The notes under the pieces: model-generated
Seen by the model: only the letters and a program-made list of their open reading frames with translations
What the model was told of the DNA's origin: nothing
Databases searched by the model: none
From: Woronichinia naegeliana WA131
GTDB lineage: Bacteria; Cyanobacteriota; Cyanobacteriia; Cyanobacteriales; Microcystaceae
DNA: 64,000 bases
Direction: 5' to 3'
Assembly (NCBI GenBank): GCA_025370055.1
Contig: CP073041.1
Span: 4,372,272 to 4,436,271, forward strand
Program-made: the position numbers and the translations under genes
Part shown: positions 9,659 through 19,562 of the stretch, in pieces
How the letters are laid out: each line of letters opens with the position of its first letter
Numbering within the stretch: the stretch's first letter is position 1

Positions 9659-10259
9659 AACGGTTTTGACAGGAGCCTATGCCTTTGGTCACATTTCGGG
9701 AGGACATTTTAACCCGGCTGTGTCGATTGGACTCTTGGCTGGTAAGCGTTTTGGCAGTAGTAAGTTGCCTGGTTATATTGGTGCCCAGGTGGTGGGGGCG
9801 ATCGTGGCAGCCTTAGTCATTTTAATTATTGCCAAGGGGAAAGATGGTTTTGAACTGGCTGGTTCTAATCCCCTAGCGACCAATGGTTTTGGAGCCCATT
9901 CTCCCAGTGGTTATGGGTTAGTCGCTGCTGTGCTTACAGAAATCGTTTTAACCTTTATTTTCCTACTCATTATTCTCGGTTCGACCGACAAGCGTGCCCC
10001 CGCCGGTTTTGCCCCTGTTCCCATTGGTTTAGGACTGACTCTCATTCACTTGGTTAGCATTCCTATCACTAATACCTCGGTCAATCCTGCCAGAAGTACT
10101 GGAGTTGCCCTATTGTGTGGTAATGCCGAACTCATTTTTCAGTTGCCAGTTTTTTGGATCGCGCCTATTATTGGAGCCTATGCCGCCGGCTACGTTTATA
10201 GCAATTTTCTAGAACAGTCTGAACGGGATCCTTTTCCTGAGACGGATCTGAGTGAATAA

Positions 10260-10433
10260 GACTTGCATTGAATATTAGCGAAATATCGGCATTGCTGCCT
10301 CTTTTTAGAAGAATTAATTTTTGTCTGTCTGCTCATCTTATCCAAGTAAATTGATAGATATATTTTGGTAATTCAGCAATGCCTTTTTTCAAAATCTCCG
10401 TATAATAATTGCCAACGGAAAAAGACTTAACTA
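10260..10433. other. AT-rich spacer downstream of aqpZ
   Basis: No gene or RNA recognised. The start shares the phrase TTGCATTGAATATT-like text with the region upstream of aqpZ near 7883. Confidence 0.3.
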
Positions 10434-10560
10434 CAGGGCGAACGCATCTTATTTTTGAAAGGTAGGTTGGATAAGGGTTTCCGAGATCATGATTGATTTT
10501 TTATGAAACGCTGAAAGTCTTATCAGATAAGGAGTCTAGAATTTAGATGCGTTTGCCCTG
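10434..10560. repeat. 127-bp MITE with ISAs1-like ends
   Basis: The two ends are inverted repeats: CAGGGCGAACGCATCT on the left and the complement of CAGGGCAAACGCATCT on the right, 15 of 16 bases alike. This resembles the CAGGGTAATCGCAT end of the ISAs1 element at 17356-20769. There is no ORF inside, so it would need a transposase in trans. The left and right flanks do not share a duplication; the right end abuts an ISKra4 relic. Confidence 0.65.
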
Positions 10561-10681
10561 AGCCTACGAGCTTTGGTGTTGACGAAGGAAAGATGGAGTC
10601 AATTTTGGGAAACACTTGATCAGTATGGATTCCCTGTAGAACCCTGATTACACCATCTTTTATCAAGAAAAGGTCGCGCCC
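10561..10681 (+). mobile_element. Diverged 3' remnant of an ISKra4-type element
   Basis: Matches the last 120 bases of the ISKra4 copies (AGCCTACGAGCTTTGG ... TAGAACCCTGATTAC ... GGTCGCGCCC) with several substitutions. It is older than the near-identical copies A-F and lacks everything upstream. Confidence 0.8.
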
Positions 10682-10822
10682 GTTAAGAATTTATTTTCCC
10701 TGACTTTCCCGTAGATTCAACACCCTACCTTTAGCCCACTTTGGACGGAAAAGAATCAAAAGGATTTGCGCTGGTATATATAATAGAAGTTCTTCCCTTT
10801 AGCTTATGTGGAATACTCAACA

Positions 10823-11473
10823 ATGGACAGTTGCTCACCGATCTATCAAGGCCAATTTGGTGAATTTACCATTACTGACAGCGATCGCCGCGAAGTGATT
10901 CTCTACCGCACAGGATTAGCGATCGCCGCATTGAGTTTTGTATCCGGTGTCACTTTATTCTTAACAAATACCCTTTCTAGCTTTTTATGGCCTATCTTAA
11001 ACCTGCTCTTTTTACTATTTAGCTTGGGATTGAGTCTAAGCCTGTGGAAAATTCATATTTATCTGAAACCACTACACCAAACCTTGCAACTATTTTTAGT
11101 AATCGGTAGCCTATCTGCCTTATTTTTAGTGATTTATCTTCAGCAACCCCTCGCCCAATTAGTTTATTTTTATCCTCTTTCCTTGCTGGGCATTGGCTTT
11201 AGTTTTGCGGCTCTAACAGGAATTTTTTTCAAAGAGGCTTTTTGTTTTAATCGGTTAGAGACAAAACTGTTAACCCCCCTAGTACCTTTATTACTCCTCG
11301 GTCATTTATTCTCCATTTTACCTGTCAGCTTGGAGAAAATTCTTCTCGCTCTTTGGGCCGGACTATTTTTGATTTTTGTGGCCCGCAAGGTTGTTCAACC
11401 CATTCCACCCGATATTGGCGATAAGTCGGTTTTTACCTATTTAGAACAACAGCGATCGATTTCTTCTACCTAA
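10823..11473 (+). CDS. DUF2301 integral membrane protein
   Basis: About 216 residues. The start YQGQFGEFTITDSDRREVILYRTG and six to seven hydrophobic helices (ALSFVSGVTLFLT, WPILNLLFLLFSLGLSLSL, LFLVIGSLSALFLVIYL, YPLSLLGIGFSFAALTGIFF, LLTPLVPLLLLGHLFSI and LALWAGLFLIFVARKVV) match the cyanobacterial DUF2301 family. The frame also extends to a GTG at 10808; I prefer the ATG at 10823. Function unknown. It lies 39 bases ahead of the cysteine desulfurase gene and may share its transcript. Confidence 0.8.
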   Translation: MDSCSPIYQGQFGEFTITDSDRREVILYRTGLAIAALSFVSGVTLFLTNTLSSFLWPILNLLFLLFSLGLSLSLWKIHIYLKPLHQTLQLFLVIGSLSALFLVIYLQQPLAQLVYFYPLSLLGIGFSFAALTGIFFKEAFCFNRLETKLLTPLVPLLLLGHLFSILPVSLEKILLALWAGLFLIFVARKVVQPIPPDIGDKSVFTYLEQQRSISST

Positions 11474-11512
11474 TCTAGGGTTTGCTTCCGGTTAATATCT
11501 CCGTGAAAGAAA

Positions 11513-12679
11513 ATGAAGCGTCCTATTTACCTCGACTATCAGGCTACTACCCCGATGGATGAAAGGGTGTTTGCGGCCATGAAACCCTTTTTTTTAGATC
11601 ATTTTGGTAATCCTTCTAGTCCTCATCTCTATGGTTGGGAAGCCCTGGCGGCCATTAATCAAGCTAGAGAAAAAATTGCCGCCTCAATTCACGCTAGTCC
11701 TGATGAAATTATCTTTACCAGTGGAGCTACGGAGGCCAATAATTTGGCAATCAAAGGGGCGGCAGAAGCCTATTTTAGTCAGGGCAGACATTTAATTACG
11801 GTGCAAACGGAGCATCGGGCTGTTCTCGATCCCTGTCGTTATTTGGAGTCCCTGGGTTTTGAAGTGACCTATCTGACCGTTCAGGCTGACGGATTACTAG
11901 ATCTCGGGCAATTAGAGGCCGCTATTCGTCCAGACACGATTTTAGTCTCAGTGATGGCCGCCAATAATGAGATCGGGGTATTACAACCGTTGGCGGAGAT
12001 TGGAGCTATTTGTCATCGTCAGCAGGTACTTTTTCACAGTGATGCAGCCCAGGCGATCGCCAAAATCCCCCTAAATGTAGAAACCATGCAAATTGATCTG
12101 ATGTCCTTAACTGCCCATAAAATCTATGGCCCCAAGGGCATTGGCGCACTCTATCGACGTAAGAGAAATCCGAAAGTGCAATTGGCGGCTCAGATTCAGG
12201 GAGGAGGTCAGGAAGATGGTCTGCGATCGGGAACCTTACCCACTCCTTTAATTATCGGTTTGGCAGAAGCAATCAGCCTAGGTTTAGCCGAATTACTAAC
12301 GGAAAATTCACGTCAACAAGTATTACGCGATCGCCTTTGGCAGGGATTACAAAGCTTAGATGGTGTTATCTTAAATGGCCATCCCAATCAACGTTTAGCC
12401 GGTAATCTTAATATTAGTATTGAAGGTGTAAAAGGGACGAGTTTACTGTTAGCTCTTCAACCCCATATCGCGCTTGCTTCCGGTTCTGCTTGTTCTTCTC
12501 AAAACAATTTACCTTCCCCCGTTTTAAAGGCTTTAGGTCGTTCCGATGCCTTGGCTCAAGATTCTCTACGGTTAGGGTTAGGACGATTTACCACTGCGCC
12601 AGAGATTGATCAGGCGATCGCCATTATTTTAGAAACAGTTAAATCCTTACGTTCGGGTAAATCTTATAAGTTATTCTGA
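11513..12679 (+). CDS. Cysteine desulfurase, NifS/IscS type
   Basis: A 388-residue class V aminotransferase-fold, PLP-dependent enzyme that takes sulfur from cysteine for Fe-S cluster and thio-cofactor synthesis. Landmarks: YLDYQATTPMD at the N-terminus, FTSGATEANNLAIKG, TEHRAVLDPC, the PLP lysine in SLTAHKIYGPKGIGALY, and the catalytic cysteine in ASGSACSSQNNLPS. Length and order are normal and the gene looks intact. Several cyanobacterial paralogues exist, so I give no firm symbol. Confidence 0.92.
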   Translation: MKRPIYLDYQATTPMDERVFAAMKPFFLDHFGNPSSPHLYGWEALAAINQAREKIAASIHASPDEIIFTSGATEANNLAIKGAAEAYFSQGRHLITVQTEHRAVLDPCRYLESLGFEVTYLTVQADGLLDLGQLEAAIRPDTILVSVMAANNEIGVLQPLAEIGAICHRQQVLFHSDAAQAIAKIPLNVETMQIDLMSLTAHKIYGPKGIGALYRRKRNPKVQLAAQIQGGGQEDGLRSGTLPTPLIIGLAEAISLGLAELLTENSRQQVLRDRLWQGLQSLDGVILNGHPNQRLAGNLNISIEGVKGTSLLLALQPHIALASGSACSSQNNLPSPVLKALGRSDALAQDSLRLGLGRFTTAPEIDQAIAIILETVKSLRSGKSYKLF

Positions 12680-12680
12680 A

Positions 12681-12818
12681 TTGTTCGAGACATTTAGTGA
12701 GATATACGGCCTTGCTCTAGATTGGGCTGCTGCTGAGGCGTTCGGTGGACATTTTGAATCGGCTGAGTTGGGGGCAATGGTTGATCGCGAGGCGATTATC
12801 AATCAGGCGATCGCTTAG
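12681..12818 (+). pseudogene. Short protein-like remnant
   Basis: An open stretch of 45 codons (FETFSEIYGLALDWAAAEAF ... AIINQAIA) ends at TAG 12816-12818. It has no ATG start and directly follows the desulfurase stop. It reads like the tail of a lost gene, but I do not recognise the family. Confidence 0.35.
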
Positions 12819-12884
12819 TTTCTGGAAGTGATGGGTGAGGGAATAACCGCTTCCCAAAACTCGTAGGGACAAACTGCGAAAACT

Positions 12885-12940
12885 GCGATCACCCCTTACT
12901 GTGAAGAAAAAAGCGATCGCCCCTTACTGTGAAGAAAAAA
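12885..12940. repeat. Two tandem 28-bp HIP1-bearing repeats
   Basis: The unit GCGATC(A/G)CCCCTTACTGTG followed by AAGAAAAA occurs twice in direct tandem (12885-12912, 12913-12940), with a third GCGATCGCC start at 12941. There are no spacers, so it is not a CRISPR array. Confidence 0.7.
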
Positions 12941-12975
12941 GCGATCGCCGTTTAGTGAATAGTTAATAGTAAATA

Positions 12976-14662
12976 GGGCTTGCTGAAAAAGTCAAAAAAC
13001 GAAAGAAATGTGGGTTAGGGAAGTATGGACTGAAAAAGCATAGATAACTTATCCTTATGGAAACAAATCAAAATACAGATTTTGTTTAATCTATTGTTCC
13101 TTTCTGTCTAAAAAGGTCAACACAAATCACTCCTCACAAAAGAGAGGAAAATTAACACCATTTTTCACAAGAAAAACGACTCTACAACTTTTTACTTTTT
13201 GTCTTCTGAAGTAGAGTAGAAAGATTCATTACCAAAAAGTTCATCGCAATTACCGTTTCCGAGGTCTCAGGTAGTTTGGCCATCACTCGACCAAGACTAA
13301 ATTTCCTCTTTCCCTGTCCGAATTTACCCTCAATGGCATTACGCACTCTTTCATCTGAGCGTGCCTCTTTCTTTTTTTCTTTGCTCACCTCTTTCGGCGG
13401 TCTTCCCAATCGGGGACCACTCATTCTTATATCCCTTTCTTTACAATAAGCTCGATTCGCTTTTGTTCGATAGATTTTATCCACATGAACCGATTCCGGA
13501 TAACATCCTGTTTCCCTTTTATATTCTTCTATTCGCGCTTGTAAATCTCCCGATTCGTTGTAATTATCCCAACTTAATTTGTCTAAGAAGACAAAGCCAT
13601 TCACATTACTTGCCGATATTTTAGCTCCAAACTCTACTGCTTTTCCCGCTTTTCCACGCACTATTGGACGCACGTGAGGTTGGCTTACACTCACAATTCT
13701 GTTTTCTACTTTATTTGTCTTTTTTTCATACATTTCTAACTGTTGCTCATACACTTTTCCTATCGTTACAAGCTCTTCTTGCTCTTTTTTCGTTAGTTTT
13801 TCTAACTTTGCTCCCTCTTCTATCATTTTTTCTATATGAGACAAGTTTCTTTTTATATATCCTAGTTGTTTTTTTGTTCCTTTTCTTCTTTCTTTTTTTG
13901 ACACACGACGTTTTTTTGCTATGGCTAAGTACTCTTTTCTTGCCACTTCCCTATAAGTCCTCGGCTTTTCTTTCCTTTTCTCTTTTATTTCTTCATACAG
14001 CTTATCTATTATTTTTTCTGTTTTTTCTCTGGCATCATTCAATATTCCTATATCCGTTGGATATTTTATATCTGCTGGTGTACAAGTCGCATCTAACAAT
14101 AACTTTCCTTCATTTTCTTTTTTTTCTGACGCTACACCCGTCGCTTTTTTTCTATTTCTTTATTAATTTTATTTATTAATTCCATTCCTATTTTTTTACG
14201 AAAATGAACCATCATTGACGCATTAAATGCTTCTTTGCTACTATAGCTTTCCATTCCTATAAAGTACTGTAAATAAGGGTTCTCTTTTATTTGTTCTACT
14301 GTTTCTCTGTCACTTTTTCCTGAAATTTCTTTGATAATTAATGCTCCTAATGCCATTCTAAATGATTTGGCTGGGGCTCCTTTTTTTTCTGTGAAGTTTT
14401 TTGCATATTCTTCCTCATATTCTTCCCAAAGAATCATTTTTGACATTTCTATCCAACGATTTTCTTCGTCTAACTGCCCGCCGAACAGATTTTTCAAGTT
14501 TTCTGGTGTTTCAATTGAGTACTGTTGCTTTCGGTACATCTGCTTTCTCTCTTCTTAATGCAATGGTTTTGAGGCATTCTACCCTATTTTCGTGCATTCT
14601 AGCGGTTCTTAATTCGCCTACTATTTTTCTCCGTAAAGGTTTCAGCTTTTTTCAGCAAGCCC
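12976..14662 (-). mobile_element. IS5/IS1182-like element, copy G (1687 bp)
   Basis: Ends GGGCTTGCTGAAAAAG and its complement, flanked by the 6-bp duplication TAAATA (12970-12975, 14663-14668). Further copies at 17880-19562, 27287-27822 (fragment) and 35281-36503 (fragment) are nearly identical. The exact ISfinder group is not certain. Confidence 0.85.
13182..14539 (-). CDS. IS5/IS1182-like transposase in two frames (copy G)
   Basis: The upstream frame (14539 to 14132) gives MYRKQQYSIETPENL ... KEIEKKRRV and stops. The downstream frame, one base back, continues KKATGVASEKKENEGKLLLDATC and runs to 13182. The overlap holds A AAA AAG, the classical -1 slippery heptamer, giving a fusion of about 445 residues. 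The first part is the DUF772-type N-terminal domain of IS5/IS1182 transposases; the second has the DDE core (LLLDATCTPADI; GCYPESVHVDKIY; RNAIEGKFGQGKRKF). The fragment at 35281 has the same A7 arrangement. Confidence 0.75.
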
Positions 14663-14713
14663 TAAATAGTTGATAGTTATCCATTTAAAAAGCGATCGCC
14701 CCCTTATTTTTGG

Positions 14714-15405
14714 TTAACCAAAAGCAAAGGTTGCCCCCAAAAGATTAACATTGACATCAGCAAAGACAAAACCCGTCGTGGCACTGGTGGTTAACAATAA
14801 AGTTCCCGTACCAAAAGCAGCATTGCCTGTTACGCCATCACCAACTTTAAACAGAGTATTACTGCCAGAAACCTGTACATCAATAGCGGTTATGCCGGTG
14901 AATTTGAGCAGATCTCCACCGACTCCACGCACAAAGTTGTAAACGGTATCAACCCCATCGCCACTGGTATAGTTAACCGTATCTTTAACAGTATCACTGC
15001 CGAGATAGAGTAGATCGTTGCCTCCTCCTCCTGTGAGGATATCTGCGCCGCCGTAGCCATAGAGAACGTTAACCCCCGTATTGCCTGTGAGATTATCGCC
15101 TGCGGTATTGGAGCCTTGAACGTTTTCAATTAAAGAAAGAGTATCTGTTCCGCCTAAACCATCGCTGGCGGTTCCCGTTGCTAAGTTTACTGTAACGCTA
15201 CCAGTGGAAACATAATAGTAAGCTGTATCAGTGCCGTTATCACCAATCAAGCTATCATTGCCTGCACCGCCATTGAGGGTATCGTTACCATCTCCGCCAT
15301 TGAGGGTATTGTTGGCAGTATTGCCTGTGAGGATGTTATTGGCAGCATTACCCGTACCATTAATCACGCTAGAACCCGTTAAGGTCAGGCTTTCGATGTT
15401 GGCTA
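14714..15405 (-). pseudogene. RTX-type calcium-binding repeat protein, 5'-truncated by IS630
   Basis: The minus-strand frame runs from the IS630 junction at 15405 to the stop at 14714 (about 230 residues). It contains hemolysin-type nonapeptide repeats such as NGGDGNDTLNGGAGNDSLIG and DILTGGGGNDLLYLGSD, plus NATGNAANNILTGNT-like spacers. It ends in FVFADVNVNLLGATFAFG. The readable text upstream of the first ATG (ANIESLTLTGSSVING) shows the original protein was longer. RTX proteins are secreted by type I systems and fold with calcium; the N-terminal part is gone. Confidence 0.75.
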
Positions 15406-16537
15406 TACTTCAAACGTTCATAATCTGAGATTTATCAAAGCGTTGAAATCGTAAGGTGAGCAGAGAATCAAGCTCCTCCTTATATTTTACGTTAGCATCC
15501 TCAAGACATCCTGAAATTGCTGCAGAAAACTGCGTAAAATCTTCATAATATTTTGCGTATAAACACTTCTTCTTCACAAACTTCCACAGTCTTTCAATTA
15601 AATTCAAGTTAGGAGAATAAGGAGGTAAGTACAGTAACTCTATTCCTAATGATTCTGCCAACTCCTGTACAATTCGGCATTTTTGATAACGAGCATTGTC
15701 TAATACCAACGTAATCGGTATTAATAGTCCTAATTCTGCTATCTTTTCTAGGAGTTCACAAACCTGAGTTCCCGTAATATAAGAACTGTTCGTTACCATA
15801 ATTACTTCATGGGTAATTGCATTTAATGCTCCTAACACATTAAAACGTTTTCTCCCTGATGGTGACTTAATAAAAATCCTTTTGAAGCACCATATAAAAT
15901 TTACAAATGCTCCCATTACAAAATGAGAGGCATCTACAAAGAAAACTGCCCTTTTTCCTGCTTTTGCCTCTTCTAGCCTTGGTTCTAGCTCTTTTTCTCT
16001 ATAGCTATCCTGAGCTTCTACATCTGCTTTTGATGGAATTGTTCCCACCTTTAGACACCTCATTCCTATTGACTTTAAAAATTTTCTGACTTGCGTTGGA
16101 CTTCTTTTTATTCCCGTTAATTCTTCTATTCTTTTTACTGCTTCATTTATTCTTGCTGGTGGATTTGACTCAAAATATGCCTCAATTGTCCCTTGATGCT
16201 CTGTTAACTCGCTTTTCGGGCGATTAAATTTTATTTCTTTTAGTTTTTCTATACCCGCCCTCTTGATAATCACGGATATAGCTTGTCAACGTATTTACTG
16301 AAACTCCTGCGAATTGAGCAATTTTTTGATGAGATAATCCCTGACTTTTTAACCATAAAACTTCCATCTTTAGCTGTACTCTAGGATGCGGGTGATTAAA
16401 CCGACCGTAAGACAACAGTCTTTTGTCTTCTTCCGTAAATTCTAACTTAATCATTTCTCAGCCTCTTGACTACTTTTTCTATTTTTACTATATTATCTCT
16501 TATTTTTAAAATTCGCAACTTGTGACCGTGTTCAGTA
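15406..16537 (-). mobile_element. IS630-family element (1132 bp)
   Basis: Ends TACTTCAAACGTTCA and the complement of TACTGAACACGGTCA (11 of 15 alike) are bordered by TA on both sides (15404-15405, 16538-16539), as IS630 elements insert at TA. The left flank is the RTX gene and the right flank an IS1634 relic, so the two ends came from different insertions. Confidence 0.75.
15410..16454 (-). CDS. IS630 transposase in two frames
   Basis: The first frame (16454 to 16224) holds the helix-turn-helix part (LSHQKIAQFAGVSVNTLTSYI). The second (to 15410) holds the DDE domain with FVDASHF, LVLDNARYQK and NLNLIERLWKF as D, D and E sites. The frames differ by +1 across an A5 run (AGAAAAACT), so expression needs recoding or the gene is broken; two-frame IS630 transposases are common in cyanobacteria. 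About 345 residues if joined. Confidence 0.75.
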
Positions 16538-16539
16538 TA

Positions 16540-17355
16540 TTAAAGACCTCGACCACTTAGGAATCGTAGCGGGAATTATAGATGAAATGGGTTTAGTAGA
16601 AATTATCGATGAGGAAGTGGGAACTCATCCTCAAGAAAAGCTCAGTGTAGGTACAATAGTAAAAGCAATGATATTAAACTGCTTAGGATGTATTAATGCT
16701 CCGTTATATTTGTTTAGTGAGTTTTTTAAAGGAAAAGCATTAGAACACCTATTAGGAGAAGGAATAAAAGCAGAAGATTTAAATGATGACAAGCTAGGAA
16801 GGTCATTGGATAAGGTATTTGGAGTGGGGGTAAAAAACCGGTTCACGAAAATAGTCCTAAAAGCGGCAGCAATCTTTGGAATAGAACAAAAGTCAAAGCA
16901 TTTAGACTCAACCTCAATGTCTGTACAAGGGAAGTATAAGGAAAGGATAGAAGATGAGGAAGACGAGCAGACAAAAGCCATAAAAATAAAATTTGGTTAT
17001 TCCAGAGATAAACGACCAGACCTAAAACAGTTTATGTTAAATATGATATGTAGTGGAGATGGTGGTGTCCCTCTCTTTATGCAATTAGGAGGTGGCAATG
17101 AATCGGATAAAAAGGTGTTTCCCCAGATAATCAAAGACTGTCAAGAAACGTTGAATATGGAAGGTTTATCGGTAATTGATGGAGCTTTTTATACGGCGGA
17201 AAATGTGGGCATGGCGAGGTCAATTCAATGGTTAAGTCGTGTCCCTCTGAAAGAAGCCACTGAGACTTTGGCAAATATATCAGAAGACCAATGGCAGCAG
17301 GGTGAACAGGACGGTTATCGTTGGCAAGTGAGGGCTTCGGAATATGGGGGTGAAC
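16540..17355 (+). pseudogene. IS1634 transposase fragment, cut at both ends
   Basis: Nearly identical to the intact IS1634 transposase at 50439-52055 from its codon 6 on (KDLDHLGIVAGIIDEMG). The 5' end is cut by IS630 and the 3' end by ISAs1 after EYGGE. One codon pair is missing relative to the intact copy (RVPLKEA versus RVPLTLKEA). Non-functional. Confidence 0.85.
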
Positions 17356-17522
17356 CAGGGTAATCGCATATTAGTAGAGTGGAATCAAAAAAGAAATCTA
17401 GCTTAAAAATAGACTATATCAAAAACTAAAAAGAGAAGAAAATCAACTTAAACTCTAAAAGATTAAGTAATTTCGCTAATTCATAATTGTTGGTGTCAAT
17501 ATTTTGCCAATCCTCCTATTTG

Positions 17523-17732
17523 GGGCTTGCTGAATAAGGATGAAATCCTTGCTAGACAATACTTTCAGGCATTTTACAAACGATCAGATGCAAGGTTATG
17601 GCATTTGGAGGCTCAAAATCCATGCACTTTGCTGGAAAAATGTGAGGTAAAACTGGAAACTGAGCTCTGAAGTCACCATTTTTCGCGCCCTGTGGCATCT
17701 AGGTTCGTTTTGTGGACTTTTTCAGCAAGCCC
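17523..17732. repeat. 210-bp MITE of the IS5/IS1182-like family
   Basis: Ends GGGCTTGCTGAATAAGG and the complement of GGGCTTGCTGAAAAAGTC match the termini of copies G and H, and a 6-bp duplication TATTTG flanks it (17517-17522, 17733-17738). There is no coding capacity. A second copy in reverse orientation at 58620-58829 differs by about one base. Confidence 0.88.
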
Positions 17733-17879
17733 TATTTGAAGCTAAATATACTCATGAATATCACTCCCGTGAACTAGCTGCTAAAACCTGTAGAAGAAAA
17801 TTGTTGTCCATCGCCGCCAAATAACGCTTCATCTTCAAGCTTTTTTGAGATGGCTCATGTTTAAGCAAATTAATACTTA

Positions 17880-19562
17880 GGGCTTGCTGAAAAAAGCTGA
17901 AACCTTTACGGAGAAAAATAGTAGGCGAATTAAGAACCGCTAGAATGCACGAAAATAGGGTAGAATGCCTCAAAACCATTGCATTAAGAAGAGAGAAAGC
18001 AGATGTACCGAAAGCAACAGTACTCAATTGAAACACCAGAAAACTTGAAAAATCTGTTCGGCGGGCAGTTAGACGAAGAAAATCGTTGGATAGAAATGTC
18101 AAAAATGATTCCCTGGGAAGAATATGAGGAAGAATATGCAAAAAACTTCACAGAAAAAAAAGGAGCCCCAGCCAAATCATTTAGAATGGCATTAGGAGCA
18201 TTAATTATCAAAGAAATTTCAGGAAAAAGTGACAGAGAAACAGTAGAACAAATAAAAGAGAACCCTTATTTACAGTACTTTATAGGAATGGAAAGCTATA
18301 GTAGCAAAGAAGCATTTAATGCGTCAATGATGGTTCATTTTCGTAAAAAAATAGGAATGGAATTAATAAATAAAATTAATAAAGAAATAGAAAAAAAAGC
18401 GACGGTTGTAGCGTCAGAAAAAAAAGAAAATGAAGGAAAGTTATTGTTAGATGCGACTTGTACACCAGCAGATATAAAATATCCAACGGATATAGGAATA
18501 TTGAATGATGCCAGAGAAAAAACAGAAAAAATAATAGATAAGCTGTATGAAGAAATAAAAGAGAAAAGGAAAGCCGAGGACTTATAGGGAAGTGGCAAGA
18601 AAAGAGTACTTAGCCATAGCAAAAAAACGTCGTGTGTCAAAAAAAGAAAGAAGAAAAGGAACAAAAAAACAACTAGGATATATAAAAAGAAACTTGTCTG
18701 ATATAGAAAAAATGATAGAAGAGGGAGCAAAGTTAGAAAAACTAACGAAAAAAGAGCAAGAAGAGCTTGTAACGATAGGAAAAGTGTATGAGCAACAGTT
18801 AGAAATGTATGAAAAAAAGACAAATAAAGTAGAAAACAGAATTGTGAGTGTAAGCCAACCTCACGTGCGTCCAATAGTGCGTGGAAAAGCGGGAAAAGCA
18901 GTAGAGTTTGGAGCTAAAATATCGGCAAGTAATGTGAATGGCTTTGTCTTCTTAGACAAATTAAGTTGGGATAATTACAACGAATCGGGAGATTTACAAG
19001 CGCGAATAGAAGAATATAAAAGGGAAACAGGATGTTATCCGGAATCGGTTCATGTGGATAAAATCTATCGAACAAAAGCGAATCGAGCTTATTGTAAAGA
19101 AAGGGATATAAGAATGAGTGGTCCCCGATTGGGAAGACCGCCGAAAGAGGTGAGCAAAGAAAAAAAGAAAGAGGCACGCTCAGATGAAAGAGTGCGTAAT
19201 GCCATTGAGGGTAAATTCGGACAGGGAAAGAGGAAATTTAGTCTTGGTCGAGTGATGGCCAAACTACCTGAGACCTCGGAAACGGTAATTGCGATGAACT
19301 TTTTGGTAATGAATCTTTCTACTCTACTTCAGAAGATAAAAAGTAAAAAGTTGTAGAGTCGTTTTTCTTGTGAAAAATGGTGTTAATTTTCCTCTCTTTT
19401 GTGAGGAGTGATTTGTGTTGACCTTTTTAGACAGAAAGGAACAATAGATTAAACAAAATCTGTATTTTGATTTGTTTCCATAAGGATAAGTTATCTATGC
19501 TTTTTCAGTCCATACTTCCCTAACCCACATTTCTTTCGTTTTTTGACTTTTTCAGCAAGCCC
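17880..19562 (+). mobile_element. IS5/IS1182-like element, copy H (1683 bp)
   Basis: Flanked by the 6-bp duplication TACTTA (17874-17879, 19563-19568), inserted in the ISAs1 transposase. It differs from copy G mainly by one extra A in the slippery run and a 5-bp deletion. Confidence 0.88.
18003..19356 (+). pseudogene. IS5/IS1182-like transposase, copy H, broken by a 5-bp deletion
   Basis: Here the A run near 18392 has eight A instead of seven, so the two frames of copy G are fused in DNA (KEIEKKATVVASEKKENEG). But GAAAA is missing near 18573 compared with the copy at 35281, so the frame ends at KRKAEDL (18587). The rest is open from about 18590 to 19356. It cannot make a full transposase. 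Confidence 0.8.

Larger units (their letters stand above)
8103..10259 (+). pseudogene. aqpZ: Aquaporin Z gene interrupted by an ISKra4-type element
   Basis: The water-channel gene starts at ATG 8103 ([19 protein letters not shown]) and is broken after base 8268. It resumes at 9667 once the IS (8269-9658) and the duplicated target AACGGTTT (9659-9666) are removed. The repaired frame is exactly 252 codons plus stop and reads ...[19 protein letters not shown] across the junction. It has both NPA motifs (NPAVS and NPARS) and six expected membrane helices, the usual AqpZ size. The coding sequence on both sides is otherwise clean, so the insertion is recent. The gene is inactive as it stands; precise excision would restore it. 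Confidence 0.9.

Noticed and set aside
12885-12953. Regularly spaced GCGATC repeats as a CRISPR array
   Set aside because: Only two full units in direct tandem with no variable spacers; HIP1-rich simple repeat.
13361-14179. Long leucine/phenylalanine-rich plus-strand frames opposite the IS5/IS1182-like transposase
   Set aside because: They are antisense shadows of an A-rich coding strand and recur wherever the IS is present.
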